From: an uncultured Collinsella sp.
GTDB lineage: Bacteria; Actinomycetota; Coriobacteriia; Coriobacteriales; Coriobacteriaceae
Direction: 5' to 3'
NCBI GenBank assembly: GCA_902493375.1
Contig: CABUPH010000015.1
Coordinates: 1-49,072 of the forward strand
DNA: 49,072 nt
Below the pieces are notes generated by a model, which ran no database searches, was not told the origin of the DNA, and saw nothing but the letters and a program-made list of their open reading frames with translations. Position 1 is the stretch's first letter. Each line of letters begins with the position of its first letter. Below are positions 32,713-41,499 of this stretch, in pieces. A program made the position numbers and the translations under genes.

Positions 32713-34242
32713 CTAGTCCAGCTTGGTGCCCGGTACTTGCGGCGCCTCTATAAGCCGCGCTTTGAGCTCGTTCAAAATGGAAACGGGCTGTCGGTCAACG
32801 CTGTCCAGATGAAGCGTCGCCACACGAATGGGTGGCTGATATTCAAGCGAGCCGATGAGCACGGGAGAACCCAGGAACCGCTCGATTTCTTCTGCGATCG
32901 CGTCGGTCTCTTCGGGATCAAAGTCGTCGAAAAGCGCCACGAATGTCGGCCCCGTCGAGCGGAACATACGGCCCTTGCCGCGCGAGCATTCCATGAGGCA
33001 GGCGGCGCTTTCTGCCAAAACGCGGTCGCCCGCATCAAAGCCAAAGTGGGCATTGACATTAGCGATATCGTCGATTTTAATGGCGATCAAACCCGCCTTG
33101 CGTGCCACGCGACGCATTTCGCCAATGGCGTTGACCAGGGCGTGAATATCGCCCAGGCCGGTCACGGAATCAGTCGTATCTGCCAAGCTTCGGTTGATGA
33201 TAATGCCCACATACATGCTGGGCTCGGTATCGGTGCCGTCCAAGCGGTAGCCCGTGCAGTCGCAAAGCACGTACGCTCCGGTGGCATCCATTACGCGATA
33301 CTGCATGTAGTGGAAGTGCCACGTGCTGTTTATCACCATGTCGAGCTCGGCGCGTACGTTGTCGCGGTCCTCGGGATGAACGCGGGCGAGCCACATGTCG
33401 AGTGAGTTAAAAGGGTGCTGGGAGGGCAGGTCAAAATCGCGCACGGCGTTAACCGACCATTGCGATTCTCCCGTATCGAGATTGAGGATAAACGGATAGC
33501 GCGTCTCGGAGCTCATGGAGATCGCTTGGAACACCCGGTCGTTGCAGGGAAGCTGATCGACGATTGGGCGCTGCGGCGCGTCATCGTCTTTCGGTTGCTG
33601 CACACGATGCATAAGCTTATAGCGATACATCTTGCGATCGGCATCCATCGTCATCTGGCGACGCGTGTCGCCGGCAAGTGGATCGACGCGCGAGCAGCCA
33701 AAGCTAAAGCTGCCGATCATGGGCGCCTTGCCACCTGAGCTCGCCTCGATCAGCCCGGCACGTACCTGCTCCAAGCGCTGCTCGAGTTCAGTCTCGTTTG
33801 CGGAGAGCGAGATAAGCACAAACTCGTCTCCGCCGATACGGAACAGCATCTCATCGTGCTCCATGGTTTCGGAGAGCGTGCGGCAGATGCCCAGAATATA
33901 GCGATTGCCTTCGGCGTGGCCAAACCTATCATTGCAATGTTTGAGATGGTCGATGTCAATATAGGCGCAGGTGAAGGGGTCGCCTTTGTGCCAGAGTTGC
34001 TCGACGTGACGGTCGAATCCGTTGCGGTTGCCCAAGTTGGTGAGCGGGTCGATATAGGCGTTGCTCTCAAGCAGCCGGCGCTCTTGTTGCAGGATGGCAT
34101 GCGTCTTTTGCAGTTGCTCGCCAACGGCGCGTAGCTCAGCAGGCAGCGCGGCAACATCGAGTTCGGCGGTCGAGATGCCATTCGCAAGTCGCTGAAGATA
34201 GACAATAATCGATTGCTCGCCCATGCGATATGACTCGTTCAT
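32713..34242 (-). CDS. GGDEF-PAS-degenerate GGDEF diguanylate cyclase
   Basis: Soluble 509-residue protein. Helical N-terminus (30-60), GGDEF domain with intact RIGGDEF (135-141) and metal/substrate residues YIDIDHLKHCND, a PAS-like domain (about 215-325, with RVHPEDR), and a second GGDEF fold whose signature is RSTGPTF, so it is inactive. Predicted to make c-di-GMP. AAGGAGG precedes ATG 34242. It lies 127 bases downstream of a longer protein with the same three N-terminal domains. Confidence 0.88.
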   Translation of the reverse strand: MNESYRMGEQSIIVYLQRLANGISTAELDVAALPAELRAVGEQLQKTHAILQQERRLLESNAYIDPLTNLGNRNGFDRHVEQLWHKGDPFTCAYIDIDHLKHCNDRFGHAEGNRYILGICRTLSETMEHDEMLFRIGGDEFVLISLSANETELEQRLEQVRAGLIEASSGGKAPMIGSFSFGCSRVDPLAGDTRRQMTMDADRKMYRYKLMHRVQQPKDDDAPQRPIVDQLPCNDRVFQAISMSSETRYPFILNLDTGESQWSVNAVRDFDLPSQHPFNSLDMWLARVHPEDRDNVRAELDMVINSTWHFHYMQYRVMDATGAYVLCDCTGYRLDGTDTEPSMYVGIIINRSLADTTDSVTGLGDIHALVNAIGEMRRVARKAGLIAIKIDDIANVNAHFGFDAGDRVLAESAACLMECSRGKGRMFRSTGPTFVALFDDFDPEETDAIAEEIERFLGSPVLIGSLEYQPPIRVATLHLDSVDRQPVSILNELKARLIEAPQVPGTKLD

Positions 34243-34280
34243 GATGGATAACCTCCTTGGGCGGAACAGCGGTTTGTATC

Positions 34281-34311
34281 ATATCCCCAATTTGGTTTGA
34301 ATTGGGGATAT
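34281..34311 (-). terminator. 12-bp hairpin between the two c-di-GMP genes
   Basis: ATATCCCCAATT/AATTGGGGATAT perfect arms with a 7-base loop. No T run; it may be a processing or attenuation site instead of a terminator. Confidence 0.45.
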
Positions 34312-34369
34312 AAGTTAGCTAATGGAGGCAAATTCCCCCTTCGGCGGTGGCGTTTTGCGCGCGAGCGTA

Positions 34370-37087
34370 TCAGTTGTTATTGCCACCATCGAGCAATGCC
34401 TCAAAATCCTTCGCTGGCATGGGGCGGTAGTAGAGGAAGCCCTGAGCGTCGCGGGCACCCATTTGCCGTAGCACGTTCGCCTGCTCATTTGTCTCGACGC
34501 CTTCGACCACGACGGGCAGATGGAGCGAATGTGCCATCTCGAGCATTGATGAAATGATTTGCGTGCTGCGGCCATGATCGCCGTCGATGGACACAAACGT
34601 GCGGTCGAGCTTGATGACGTCGACGTTGACGTTCTTGAGCATCGCGAGCGTGGACTGGCCGGTGCCAAAATCGTCCATATAGGTCGAGAAGCCGCGGGTG
34701 TGCAGGTCGGCTGTCAGTTTGTCCACGGCCTCGGACTCCCCCGTATAAGCCGTCTCGGTGATCTCGATACGCATGAGCTCGGGCGGTAGGTTGTATTGGG
34801 CGGCGAGCGCCCCCATATGTTTGGCAACGTCGCAGGCAAGGATGTCCACGCGCGACACATTAAGCGAGATCGGAACCACACGAAGCCCTCGATCGATGCG
34901 CTCGCGCAGCCACGAGGCGACACCCTGCCAAATGTACTTGTCGAGCGTCACCACAAAGCCGCTTTCCTCGAGTGCGGGGATAAACGTTGCGGGCGAAATG
35001 AGAGAGCCGTCCTTGTCAATCCAGCGGGTGAGTGCTTCGGCGCCAATAATCTCGCCGGTTTCCATATCGACCTGGGGCTGCAGGTAGTACGTGATACGGC
35101 CGTTTGAGAGCGCGTATTGGAACTCGGTCAGCGTGCGGTGGAACGCAATCTCGTGCTCATATTCCTCGGGGCGGAAAATAGCAATGCGCTCCTTGAAGTC
35201 GTTTTTGGCGCGTCGATTGGTAAACATGGCCTTGGCCTGGGCATCGATGGTGATTTCCTCGCTAGCGTCGATGGGGCATACGCCCATGGACGGCCAAAAG
35301 CCTACGCCGTCGTCGTGCTTGGCTACAGCCTCGCGCACGCGCGCATAGACTCGGTGAACGAAATCGTGCTCAAAGGGTATGAGCAGACAAAAGTCGTCTT
35401 GTCCCCAGTATCCCGCGACACCCATGTCGGCGTTCTCGATATCCTTGAGCACCGTGCCCACATCGGCAAGCATACGGTCGCCTTCGGTCTGTCCATACCA
35501 TTCGTCAAATAGGCGCATGTGGCCCATGTCGACGGTGGCGATACACCAAGCGCCGTCGCGCCTTGCCTTGATGAAGGCATTGGCACGGCGCATAAACTCG
35601 CTGGGGCGGTAGAGGCCTGTGAGCATATCGAGGTGCTCGGCGACGGCGCCTTTGCGTTCCATCTCGGGTATGGGCAGACTGTCGTTGGGAACAAGTCCGC
35701 CGGCCGTGCGAAGGCGACGATCGAGTTCGCCCAAAACAGTCGATGCTTGGGAGTCCAGGCGTTCGTAAAAGGTCGGGACGACAAGACAGACGGGAGCAAT
35801 GGTGTCGCCTGCGATTTGCACAGGAGCGAAAACAGCCTCTTTAAGGTGGTGGGTCAGTTGCTCGAATGCCTCGTGGTCCAGGTCGTTGCTGAGCACGACG
35901 AACTGGACGCTACGTGAACGGTAGACCCTGCTCCTGCCGCGGGTGATCGACAGCATGCGGCCTGCGTATTCGGCGAGCATGTTGTCGACAGCCTCGGCTC
36001 CGTAGAGCTCGTTGAGCTTTGTCGTGCCACGAACGCGCACCGCTATAAGGCCCGTCTCGCAACGGTCGCAACGACAGGCGTCGATGGCGTTGACCAACAT
36101 GCGCTGGGTGCCGAGGCCTGTCGCGGCGTCGACGGTTTCGGCAAGTGAGTGGTTGACGAGCTCGCCGACATAGAGCGAGGGGACATTTTCGTCGCCGTCG
36201 ATGCGAAACCCGCGAGCACGGCAGAGGACGTAGTCGCCGACGGCATTGCGCACACGATACTGCATGACGCGACGGTGCTTGGTGCCGTTATAGACCTGGT
36301 CGATGTCGTTGATGTAGGCCTCAAGGTCATCGGGATGCACGCGCGTTTTCCAGTAATCGCGACAGTTGTCTATGTGCTCCGAGGGAAGGCCAAGATCGCG
36401 CAAGGCGCCTTGCGACCAAAGGGTGCGATGTTTGTCCAAGTTCTCGATAAAGAAATAGCGGCCCTCGTTGAGCATCGAAAAGGCGTCGAAAATGCGATCG
36501 CTTATTTCGAAGTCGTCGGTGTGGACTTGCGAGATATTGCGCCGATCAAGGTGTACGGCATGACGTAGCTTGTAGTCGTACATGCGATGGTCGGCATCGA
36601 GTGTCATGCGATTGGGGGCCTCGCCCAGGGCGGGGTCGGCATGTGACACTCCGTAGCTAAACGAGTGAGGCATCTCGGAATCGTTGTTTTTGAGCAGGAC
36701 CGTTCGGCAGTGTTCCAGACGTTCGGCGAGGTCGTCCTCGGTCGCAACCGTAGACAGGATGGCAAACTCGTCGCCGCCTATGCGAAACGCCGCCTCGTCC
36801 ACCTTCATATACAGCTTGAGATAGAGGCTTACCTGCAAGATATAGCGGTTGCCCTCGTCATGCCCAAAGATGTCGTTGCAGTGCTTAAGGTTATCGATGT
36901 CGATAAACGCCATGGTCACGGGCAGTTCCTGCTCCCAGATTTCCTCTAAGGAGCGAGCAAAGCCGCCGCGGTTGCCAAGTCCGGTAAGCTGGTCGGTAAA
37001 GGCAGTCCTAATCAGATCATCCTGACGCTCGAGAAGGTCGCGAACGGTCTTTTCGAGCGTTTCGGTGTAATTGCTGACAGTATCCAT
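34370..37087 (-). CDS. GGDEF-PAS-GGDEF-GGDEF-EAL cyclic-di-GMP enzyme
   Basis: Soluble 905-residue protein. GGDEF1 intact (FRIGGDEF, 102-108), PAS (about 195-320), GGDEF2 degenerate (SRSVQF at 391-396), GGDEF3 degenerate (WGQDDF at 561-566), and EAL domain (about 655-895) with catalytic motifs EALTRW (684-689), NVSR, DDFGTGQS, KLDRTF and VEGVET all present. It should be able both to make and to degrade c-di-GMP, with degenerate domains for regulation. The N-terminal three domains parallel the downstream 509-residue protein. The ribosome site upstream of 37087 is weak (AGAAAG). Confidence 0.9.
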   Translation of the reverse strand: MDTVSNYTETLEKTVRDLLERQDDLIRTAFTDQLTGLGNRGGFARSLEEIWEQELPVTMAFIDIDNLKHCNDIFGHDEGNRYILQVSLYLKLYMKVDEAAFRIGGDEFAILSTVATEDDLAERLEHCRTVLLKNNDSEMPHSFSYGVSHADPALGEAPNRMTLDADHRMYDYKLRHAVHLDRRNISQVHTDDFEISDRIFDAFSMLNEGRYFFIENLDKHRTLWSQGALRDLGLPSEHIDNCRDYWKTRVHPDDLEAYINDIDQVYNGTKHRRVMQYRVRNAVGDYVLCRARGFRIDGDENVPSLYVGELVNHSLAETVDAATGLGTQRMLVNAIDACRCDRCETGLIAVRVRGTTKLNELYGAEAVDNMLAEYAGRMLSITRGRSRVYRSRSVQFVVLSNDLDHEAFEQLTHHLKEAVFAPVQIAGDTIAPVCLVVPTFYERLDSQASTVLGELDRRLRTAGGLVPNDSLPIPEMERKGAVAEHLDMLTGLYRPSEFMRRANAFIKARRDGAWCIATVDMGHMRLFDEWYGQTEGDRMLADVGTVLKDIENADMGVAGYWGQDDFCLLIPFEHDFVHRVYARVREAVAKHDDGVGFWPSMGVCPIDASEEITIDAQAKAMFTNRRAKNDFKERIAIFRPEEYEHEIAFHRTLTEFQYALSNGRITYYLQPQVDMETGEIIGAEALTRWIDKDGSLISPATFIPALEESGFVVTLDKYIWQGVASWLRERIDRGLRVVPISLNVSRVDILACDVAKHMGALAAQYNLPPELMRIEITETAYTGESEAVDKLTADLHTRGFSTYMDDFGTGQSTLAMLKNVNVDVIKLDRTFVSIDGDHGRSTQIISSMLEMAHSLHLPVVVEGVETNEQANVLRQMGARDAQGFLYYRPMPAKDFEALLDGGNNN

Positions 37088-37344
37088 GTCGTAAGCGGCT
37101 TTCTGAGGTCGGGCGGATTGCGTCGGGCGAGCTCGTTGTGCACACGCGTTGTTGTTCGGCGCTTTGCGTGTATCCAGGCCCCGCCTTGCTGCGTTGTTGG
37201 GTTACTTTACCGGCTAATGTTCGCTGTTGATAACTACTGCGTAGTATAAACAACAGCACACAATTATATATGGGTGCACATGCTGTGGGCGGCCATTATT
37301 CGACAAACGGCAGCGCGACGATGCGATGTCCGATAAAAATGCGA

Positions 37345-37373
37345 CTGAGACGATATATGTTGACGGGTATACT
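37345..37373 (+). promoter_or_regulatory. Possible promoter of patatin gene
   Basis: TATACT at 37368-37373 with a weak -35 (CTGAGA, 37345-37350) 17 bp upstream, 37 bases before the start. Confidence 0.35.
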
Positions 37374-37409
37374 TGTCCCGGTTTTAAACGCAGGAACGGA
37401 GATGGTCGC

Positions 37410-38279
37410 ATGGCACAGCCGGATACGACGCGCACGGTGGGACTCGCGCTCGAGGGAGGCGGCTACCGCGGTATGTATACGGCGGGCGTGCTCGACGTTT
37501 GGATGGAGCACGGTTTGACCTGCGACCATATGGTGGGTGTCTCGGCGGGCGCGGCGTTTGGCTACAACTTTAAATCGCGGCAGATCGGGCGCGCCATTCG
37601 CTACAACAAGGCCTATTGTGCCGACAAGCGCTATGCAAGCGTGACAAGCTGGTTGCGAACCGGCGATATGTTCAATGCCGATTTTGCCTATCACGAGGTG
37701 CCTATCGAGCGCGATCCCATTGACTTAGAGGCGTATCGCGCCTGCCCCATGCGATTTACGTGCGTGTGTACCGACATCGAGACGGGCAAGGCCGTCTACC
37801 ACGACCTGCCCTATGGCGACGAGAGGGATATCGAGTGGATCCGGGCGTCGTCGGCGATTCCCGTGGCAACGCGTCCCGTTGCTATTGACGGGCATAAGTA
37901 TCTGGATGGTGGCGTGGCTGATTCTATTCCCAGCGCATGGCTGTTTGCGCAGGGGTATGACCGCAATATCGTGGTACTCACGCAGCCGGCGGGCTTTGTG
38001 AAGCAGCCCAACAGCGTGATGCCTATGCTGCGGCGCGTGTTCCGTCACTACCCAGAGTTTGTCGCAGCGCTTGAGCATCGGCATGAGGTTTACAATGCCA
38101 CGCTCGATGACCTGGCACGTCGCGAGGCTGCCAGCGAAATTTTTGTGGTGCGTCCGAGTGAATCGGTGAAGGTGCCGTCGCTGTGCCGCGAGCCCGATGA
38201 GCTCGAGCGCATCTACCAGATCGGCCGCCACGATGCGGAGGCGACTTTGCCGGCGTTGAAAGCGTATCTGGCGGGGTAA
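37410..38279 (+). CDS. Patatin-like phospholipase
   Basis: 289 residues, RssA/YjjU-like. Oxyanion loop EGGGYRG (15-21), nucleophile Ser45 in GVSAG, and catalytic Asp166 in DGG. ATG 37410 is preceded by ACGGAG; upstream codons from 37326 overlap the putative promoter and are probably not translated. Acts as a Ser-Asp dyad acyl hydrolase, probably cytoplasmic; the lipid substrate is unknown. Confidence 0.88.
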   Translation: MAQPDTTRTVGLALEGGGYRGMYTAGVLDVWMEHGLTCDHMVGVSAGAAFGYNFKSRQIGRAIRYNKAYCADKRYASVTSWLRTGDMFNADFAYHEVPIERDPIDLEAYRACPMRFTCVCTDIETGKAVYHDLPYGDERDIEWIRASSAIPVATRPVAIDGHKYLDGGVADSIPSAWLFAQGYDRNIVVLTQPAGFVKQPNSVMPMLRRVFRHYPEFVAALEHRHEVYNATLDDLARREAASEIFVVRPSESVKVPSLCREPDELERIYQIGRHDAEATLPALKAYLAG

Positions 38280-38290
38280 GGGTCGCATGC

Positions 38291-38336
38291 GGAAAGCGCA
38301 TCTCGGAATGGAGGTCCAAACCGGGATGCGCTTTCC
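38291..38336. terminator. Bidirectional terminator between patatin gene and thiamine operon
   Basis: GGAAAGCGCATC/GATGCGCTTTCC stem extended by CGG/CCG, 14-base loop. Confidence 0.75.
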
Positions 38337-38380
38337 ATTGCTGAAGATATGAGGCTGCGAATCAGCTGCTCGGCCTATGC

Positions 38381-39076
38381 CTATGCCTGCTGCCAGGTGT
38401 CGACAAGCTCCTTGGCGGCGGCGTAGGGGTCGTCGGCACTGCAGACGGCGCTCACCACAAAGAAGCCGTCGACGCCGGTGGCCTTGAGCTGCGGCAGGTC
38501 GGCCGTCTTGACGCCGCCGCCCACCACGATGGGTACGGGACTTGCCGCGTGGAGTGCGGCCAGGTCCTCAAAGCTTTTGGTGATGATGGAGCCGTCGGCC
38601 GCGCGTCCGCAATCGCGCTTGGTCTCGGTCTCGTGGAGCGGGCCGATGCCCAGGTAGTCGACCAGACTCATGTCGGCGGTCTTGACGTACTCGAGCATCT
38701 CCTCGCAGCGGGCCGAAAGGCCCACGATGGCATCGGGGCCCAAAAGTTTGCGGCAGACCTCGACGGGAATATCGCTCTGGCCTACATGCACGCCATCGAC
38801 AGCAATACCCTGCTCGCGCGCGGCGAGTACGCAGTCCAGGCGGTCGTCGATTAACAGGGCGACCTGACCGGTCTTGCCGGCCTGTGCGATTGCCTGCGCG
38901 GCGTCGCCGGTCAGTGCGATGATCTCGCGGGCGCTTGCCACCTTGGAGCGCACCTGGATGCAGGTAAAGCCGGCATCGAGCGCCTGGGCCACCACATCGC
39001 CCACGGGACGTCCCAGCGTGTTTTCGGGGCCGAGTACCAGATAGGCCGAGATATCAAGGTTGTCGCGGATGCTCAT
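38381..39076 (-). CDS. thiE: Thiamine-phosphate synthase
   Basis: 231-residue TIM-barrel enzyme coupling hydroxymethylpyrimidine-PP with thiazole phosphate. Motifs IQVRSK, LLIDDRLD, VDGVHVGQSD, DYLGIGPLHETETK (phosphate loop) and VVGGGV match ThiE. Last gene of the riboswitch-controlled operon; its ATG overlaps the preceding stop (ATGA). Confidence 0.93.
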   Translation of the reverse strand: MSIRDNLDISAYLVLGPENTLGRPVGDVVAQALDAGFTCIQVRSKVASAREIIALTGDAAQAIAQAGKTGQVALLIDDRLDCVLAAREQGIAVDGVHVGQSDIPVEVCRKLLGPDAIVGLSARCEEMLEYVKTADMSLVDYLGIGPLHETETKRDCGRAADGSIITKSFEDLAALHAASPVPIVVGGGVKTADLPQLKATGVDGFFVVSAVCSADDPYAAAKELVDTWQQA

Positions 39077-39414
39077 CGTGCTTCCTCCTGTTTCTTGATC
39101 TGTGCTTCCATGCGCTCGAGTTTGCCGGTCATGGTGTCGGTAAATCCGGGTCGAATATCGGCCTTGAGCACGACTTCGGTGCGGATGCCCTTGCTCGCCA
39201 ACACAAAGGTTGCGTCGCGCACGACCTGCATGACCTCGTCCCAGTCGCCCTCGATCTCGGTGAACATCGAGGTGGTGCGGTTGGGAAGGCCGCTCTCGCG
39301 AATAACACGCACGACCTCGGCGACCTCGGCGGAGAGTTCATCGCCGGTGCCGCACGGGGCGATGGCCACGGCGACGAGCGTGTTCATGCCGGTATTGGTT
39401 GCAGGCTCGGACAT
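39073..39414 (-). CDS. MTH1187-family thiamine-binding protein
   Basis: 113 residues: VAVAIAPCGTGDELSAEVAEVVRVIRESGL, then TEIEGDWDEVMQVV, the ferredoxin-like thiamine-binding fold of the MTH1187/YkoF type. GAGGAGG within the 3' end of thiM provides the ribosome site. Position between thiM and thiE supports a role in thiamine or precursor binding; the precise function in this family is not settled. Confidence 0.85.
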   Translation of the reverse strand: MSEPATNTGMNTLVAVAIAPCGTGDELSAEVAEVVRVIRESGLPNRTTSMFTEIEGDWDEVMQVVRDATFVLASKGIRTEVVLKADIRPGFTDTMTGKLERMEAQIKKQEEAR

Positions 39415-39417
39415 GGC

Positions 39418-40257
39418 CTATGCCTCCTCGAGCTCGAGCTGGTTGTCGGCAATATCCTGGGCGGTTGCGCGGTAGAGCTCGTCGATAAAGGCGACCTTAA
39501 AGCTTGCCGGGGCATCGGCGACGGCGGCGGCACGCGTGCCGGCAACGTTGTAGACCGCGGTGCCGCAGATGGCTGCCGTAAACGGATCGGTGACGCAGAC
39601 GTACACGGCCAGCACGCCGCCCTGCGAGCAGCCGCAGCCGGTGATCTTTGACATGAGCGGGCTGCCGCCGTGGGACTTGGCCACCGTCGTGCCGTCGGTG
39701 ATCAGGTCGACTTCGCCCGAGACCACTACGGCGCCGCCGGTGTAACGGGCGAGCGCCACGGCGGCATCGCGGGCGGCGTCGACCGTGTCGGTGGTATCGA
39801 CACCGCGCACGCGGCTCAGATCAGCCGCCTCGCCCTCAAGACCCCACAGGCCGGCGAGTGCAATGATCTCGGAGGCGTTGCCGCGCACGATGGCGGGCTT
39901 GTACTGCTTGAGCTCGTTTACCAGCTGGGTGCGCAGGCTGCCGATGCCCAGGCCCACCGGATCGAGCACCCAGGGCTTGCCGGCGTCGTGTGCCGCCTTG
40001 GCCGCGCGGGGGATCGTCTGCTCGTAGATGGGGAAGAGCGTGCCCATGTTGAGATAGATGGCGCCGCCGCCGGCAACGAGCGCCTCGCCCTCGTCGGGCA
40101 GATAGACCATGGCGGCCGAACCGCCCACGGCGAGCTGCGCGTTGGCGACAAAGTCAATCGTCACCGTGTTGGTGATGGAGCCGGCCATTGGATTGGTGGC
40201 GCGAATCTCCTCCACGGCCTTGACCATATGTTGCTTAAGCTGTTCCGAATCAATCAC
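39418..40257 (-). CDS. thiM: Hydroxyethylthiazole kinase
   Basis: 279-residue ribokinase-like enzyme phosphorylating the thiazole moiety for salvage. ITNTVTIDFVANAQLAVGGSAAM, WVLDPVGLG, VRGNASEIIALAG and TGCGCSQGGV (anion hole) are conserved. Start chosen at GTG 40257, 7 bases after GGAGG; no in-frame ATG fits. First gene of the operon, directly behind a TPP riboswitch and terminator. No thiD, thiC or thiG occurs in the window. Confidence 0.92.
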   Translation of the reverse strand: MIDSEQLKQHMVKAVEEIRATNPMAGSITNTVTIDFVANAQLAVGGSAAMVYLPDEGEALVAGGGAIYLNMGTLFPIYEQTIPRAAKAAHDAGKPWVLDPVGLGIGSLRTQLVNELKQYKPAIVRGNASEIIALAGLWGLEGEAADLSRVRGVDTTDTVDAARDAAVALARYTGGAVVVSGEVDLITDGTTVAKSHGGSPLMSKITGCGCSQGGVLAVYVCVTDPFTAAICGTAVYNVAGTRAAAVADAPASFKVAFIDELYRATAQDIADNQLELEEA

Positions 40258-40282
40258 TGCACATGCCTCCTTGGCATAGAAA

Positions 40283-40310
40283 AGGGGCGCTGTGCATAGA
40301 CAGCGCCCCT
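40283..40310 (-). terminator. Riboswitch expression-platform terminator
   Basis: AGGGGCGCTGT/ACAGCGCCCCT perfect 11-bp stem followed by TTTTC on the minus strand, between the TPP aptamer and thiM. Confidence 0.8.
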
Positions 40311-40321
40311 GCAAAGGCGGC

Positions 40322-40412
40322 ATGCTCCCTACGCCAGCATTAACTGACAGGTTCAAAGGATTGGGCCCCATGCCCTCTCAGCCTTGTGGTTTGCACCGCC
40401 GGCACTCCCGCA
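40322..40412 (-). promoter_or_regulatory. TPP riboswitch (THI element)
   Basis: On the minus strand: GGCTGAGAGGG (CTGAGA core at plus 40376-40381), CCTTTGAACCTG, then AATGCTGGCGTAGGGA (plus 40326-40341), in the order of the TPP aptamer. It controls thiM-MTH1187-thiE through the downstream terminator; TPP binding should reduce expression. Confidence 0.95.
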
Positions 40413-40440
40413 TCGAATCTGTTGTTCCCTATACTAACGC

Positions 40441-40542
40441 ACCTGCCAAAAAGGGACAGGTTTATTTTGGTAGGGGGCAACTGGGGCGTTGCATTTTCCC
40501 AGATAAAACCTGCCAAAATAAACCTGTCCCTTTTTGGCAGGT
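40441..40542. repeat. Inverted pair of the dispersed hairpin repeat (copies C and D)
   Basis: Two 34-bp arms with one mismatch (40441-40474 plus, 40509-40542 minus) around a 34-base centre. Copy D extends to about 40495 (CCCAGATAAAA), matching the TTTTATCTGGG end of copies A and B. Lies between the thiM riboswitch and the HAD gene. Confidence 0.9.
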
Positions 40543-40580
40543 CGTTACAATGGTTACGGTGAAAATGACTGGGGGATTCT

Positions 40581-41489
40581 ATGATCAAACTTGTGCTGAC
40601 CGATATGGACGATACGCTGATTCCAGCCGGGCATGACGGCGCCAGCGACTACGCCATCGAGGGCATTCATGCCATGCAGGCGGCGGGCCTGCACTTTGGC
40701 CCGGTTTCGGGTCGCCAGCCGTCCGCGATGGGCTGGATGTTCAAAAATCGTTCCGAGTGCTTCTCGACCGGCGCGTTCTGCAACGGCCAGGTCATGTTTG
40801 TGGACGGCGAGGCGGTAGCCTCGCATGCGACCGACAACGCCGCCCTTATGCGCTTGGCTGACTACTTGGAGCAAGAGACCGACGATACGTATCTGAAGGT
40901 CTACAGCCTGGGTGACGACTTTTGGGATAACGATGCCTATTGCGTGACGAGCGACCCCGAGCGCGTGCGCCGCGCCATGGAGTCGGGCGGCAACGCATGG
41001 CTCAAAGGCGAAGAGGCCCCGTGCCGTCCCGTCGTCGATGGCGCGCCGGTATACAAGGCGAATATCTGGAGCGCCCGCTCGCGTGAGGAGCTCGCGGAGC
41101 TACGCGAGCGCGTTGCCGCTGAGGTGCCGGAACTCTCGCTCGTGTTTCCCAACAACCGAGTGCGCCTGTTTGACATCCTTCCAGCAGGTTGGGACAAGGG
41201 TTGCGCTGCGCTGGAGTTGGCGCGCGCTTTGGACCTGACGCCCGATGAGGTGGCCGTATTCGGCGATTCCGATAACGATTTGCCCATGATCGATGCCGTT
41301 CCCAATTCCGTTGCAGTCGCCAATGCCAACGAGGCCGTCACGGCTGCCGCGCGCTGGCATATCGGCGCTGCGGCAGATGATGCGGTTGCCGGGGCTCTGC
41401 ATCAGATTGCCGCCTGCGCCGCGACGGGGGAGATGCCGTCGTTTATGCGTCAGATGGACGCGACGGGTTTCGACGTCACGAACGTCTAG
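40581..41489 (+). CDS. HAD-IIB (Cof-type) phosphatase
   Basis: 302 residues. Motif I DMDDTL (8-13), motif II in VSGRQPS, motif III lysine in GWDKGCAALELA, and motif IV GDSDNDLPMI. Cof-type enzymes dephosphorylate sugar phosphates, FMN or pyridoxal phosphate; the substrate is unknown. The LysR gene starts 10 bases downstream, suggesting an operon. Confidence 0.9.
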   Translation: MIKLVLTDMDDTLIPAGHDGASDYAIEGIHAMQAAGLHFGPVSGRQPSAMGWMFKNRSECFSTGAFCNGQVMFVDGEAVASHATDNAALMRLADYLEQETDDTYLKVYSLGDDFWDNDAYCVTSDPERVRRAMESGGNAWLKGEEAPCRPVVDGAPVYKANIWSARSREELAELRERVAAEVPELSLVFPNNRVRLFDILPAGWDKGCAALELARALDLTPDEVAVFGDSDNDLPMIDAVPNSVAVANANEAVTAAARWHIGAAADDAVAGALHQIAACAATGEMPSFMRQMDATGFDVTNV

Positions 41490-41499
41490 GGAGAAAGCC

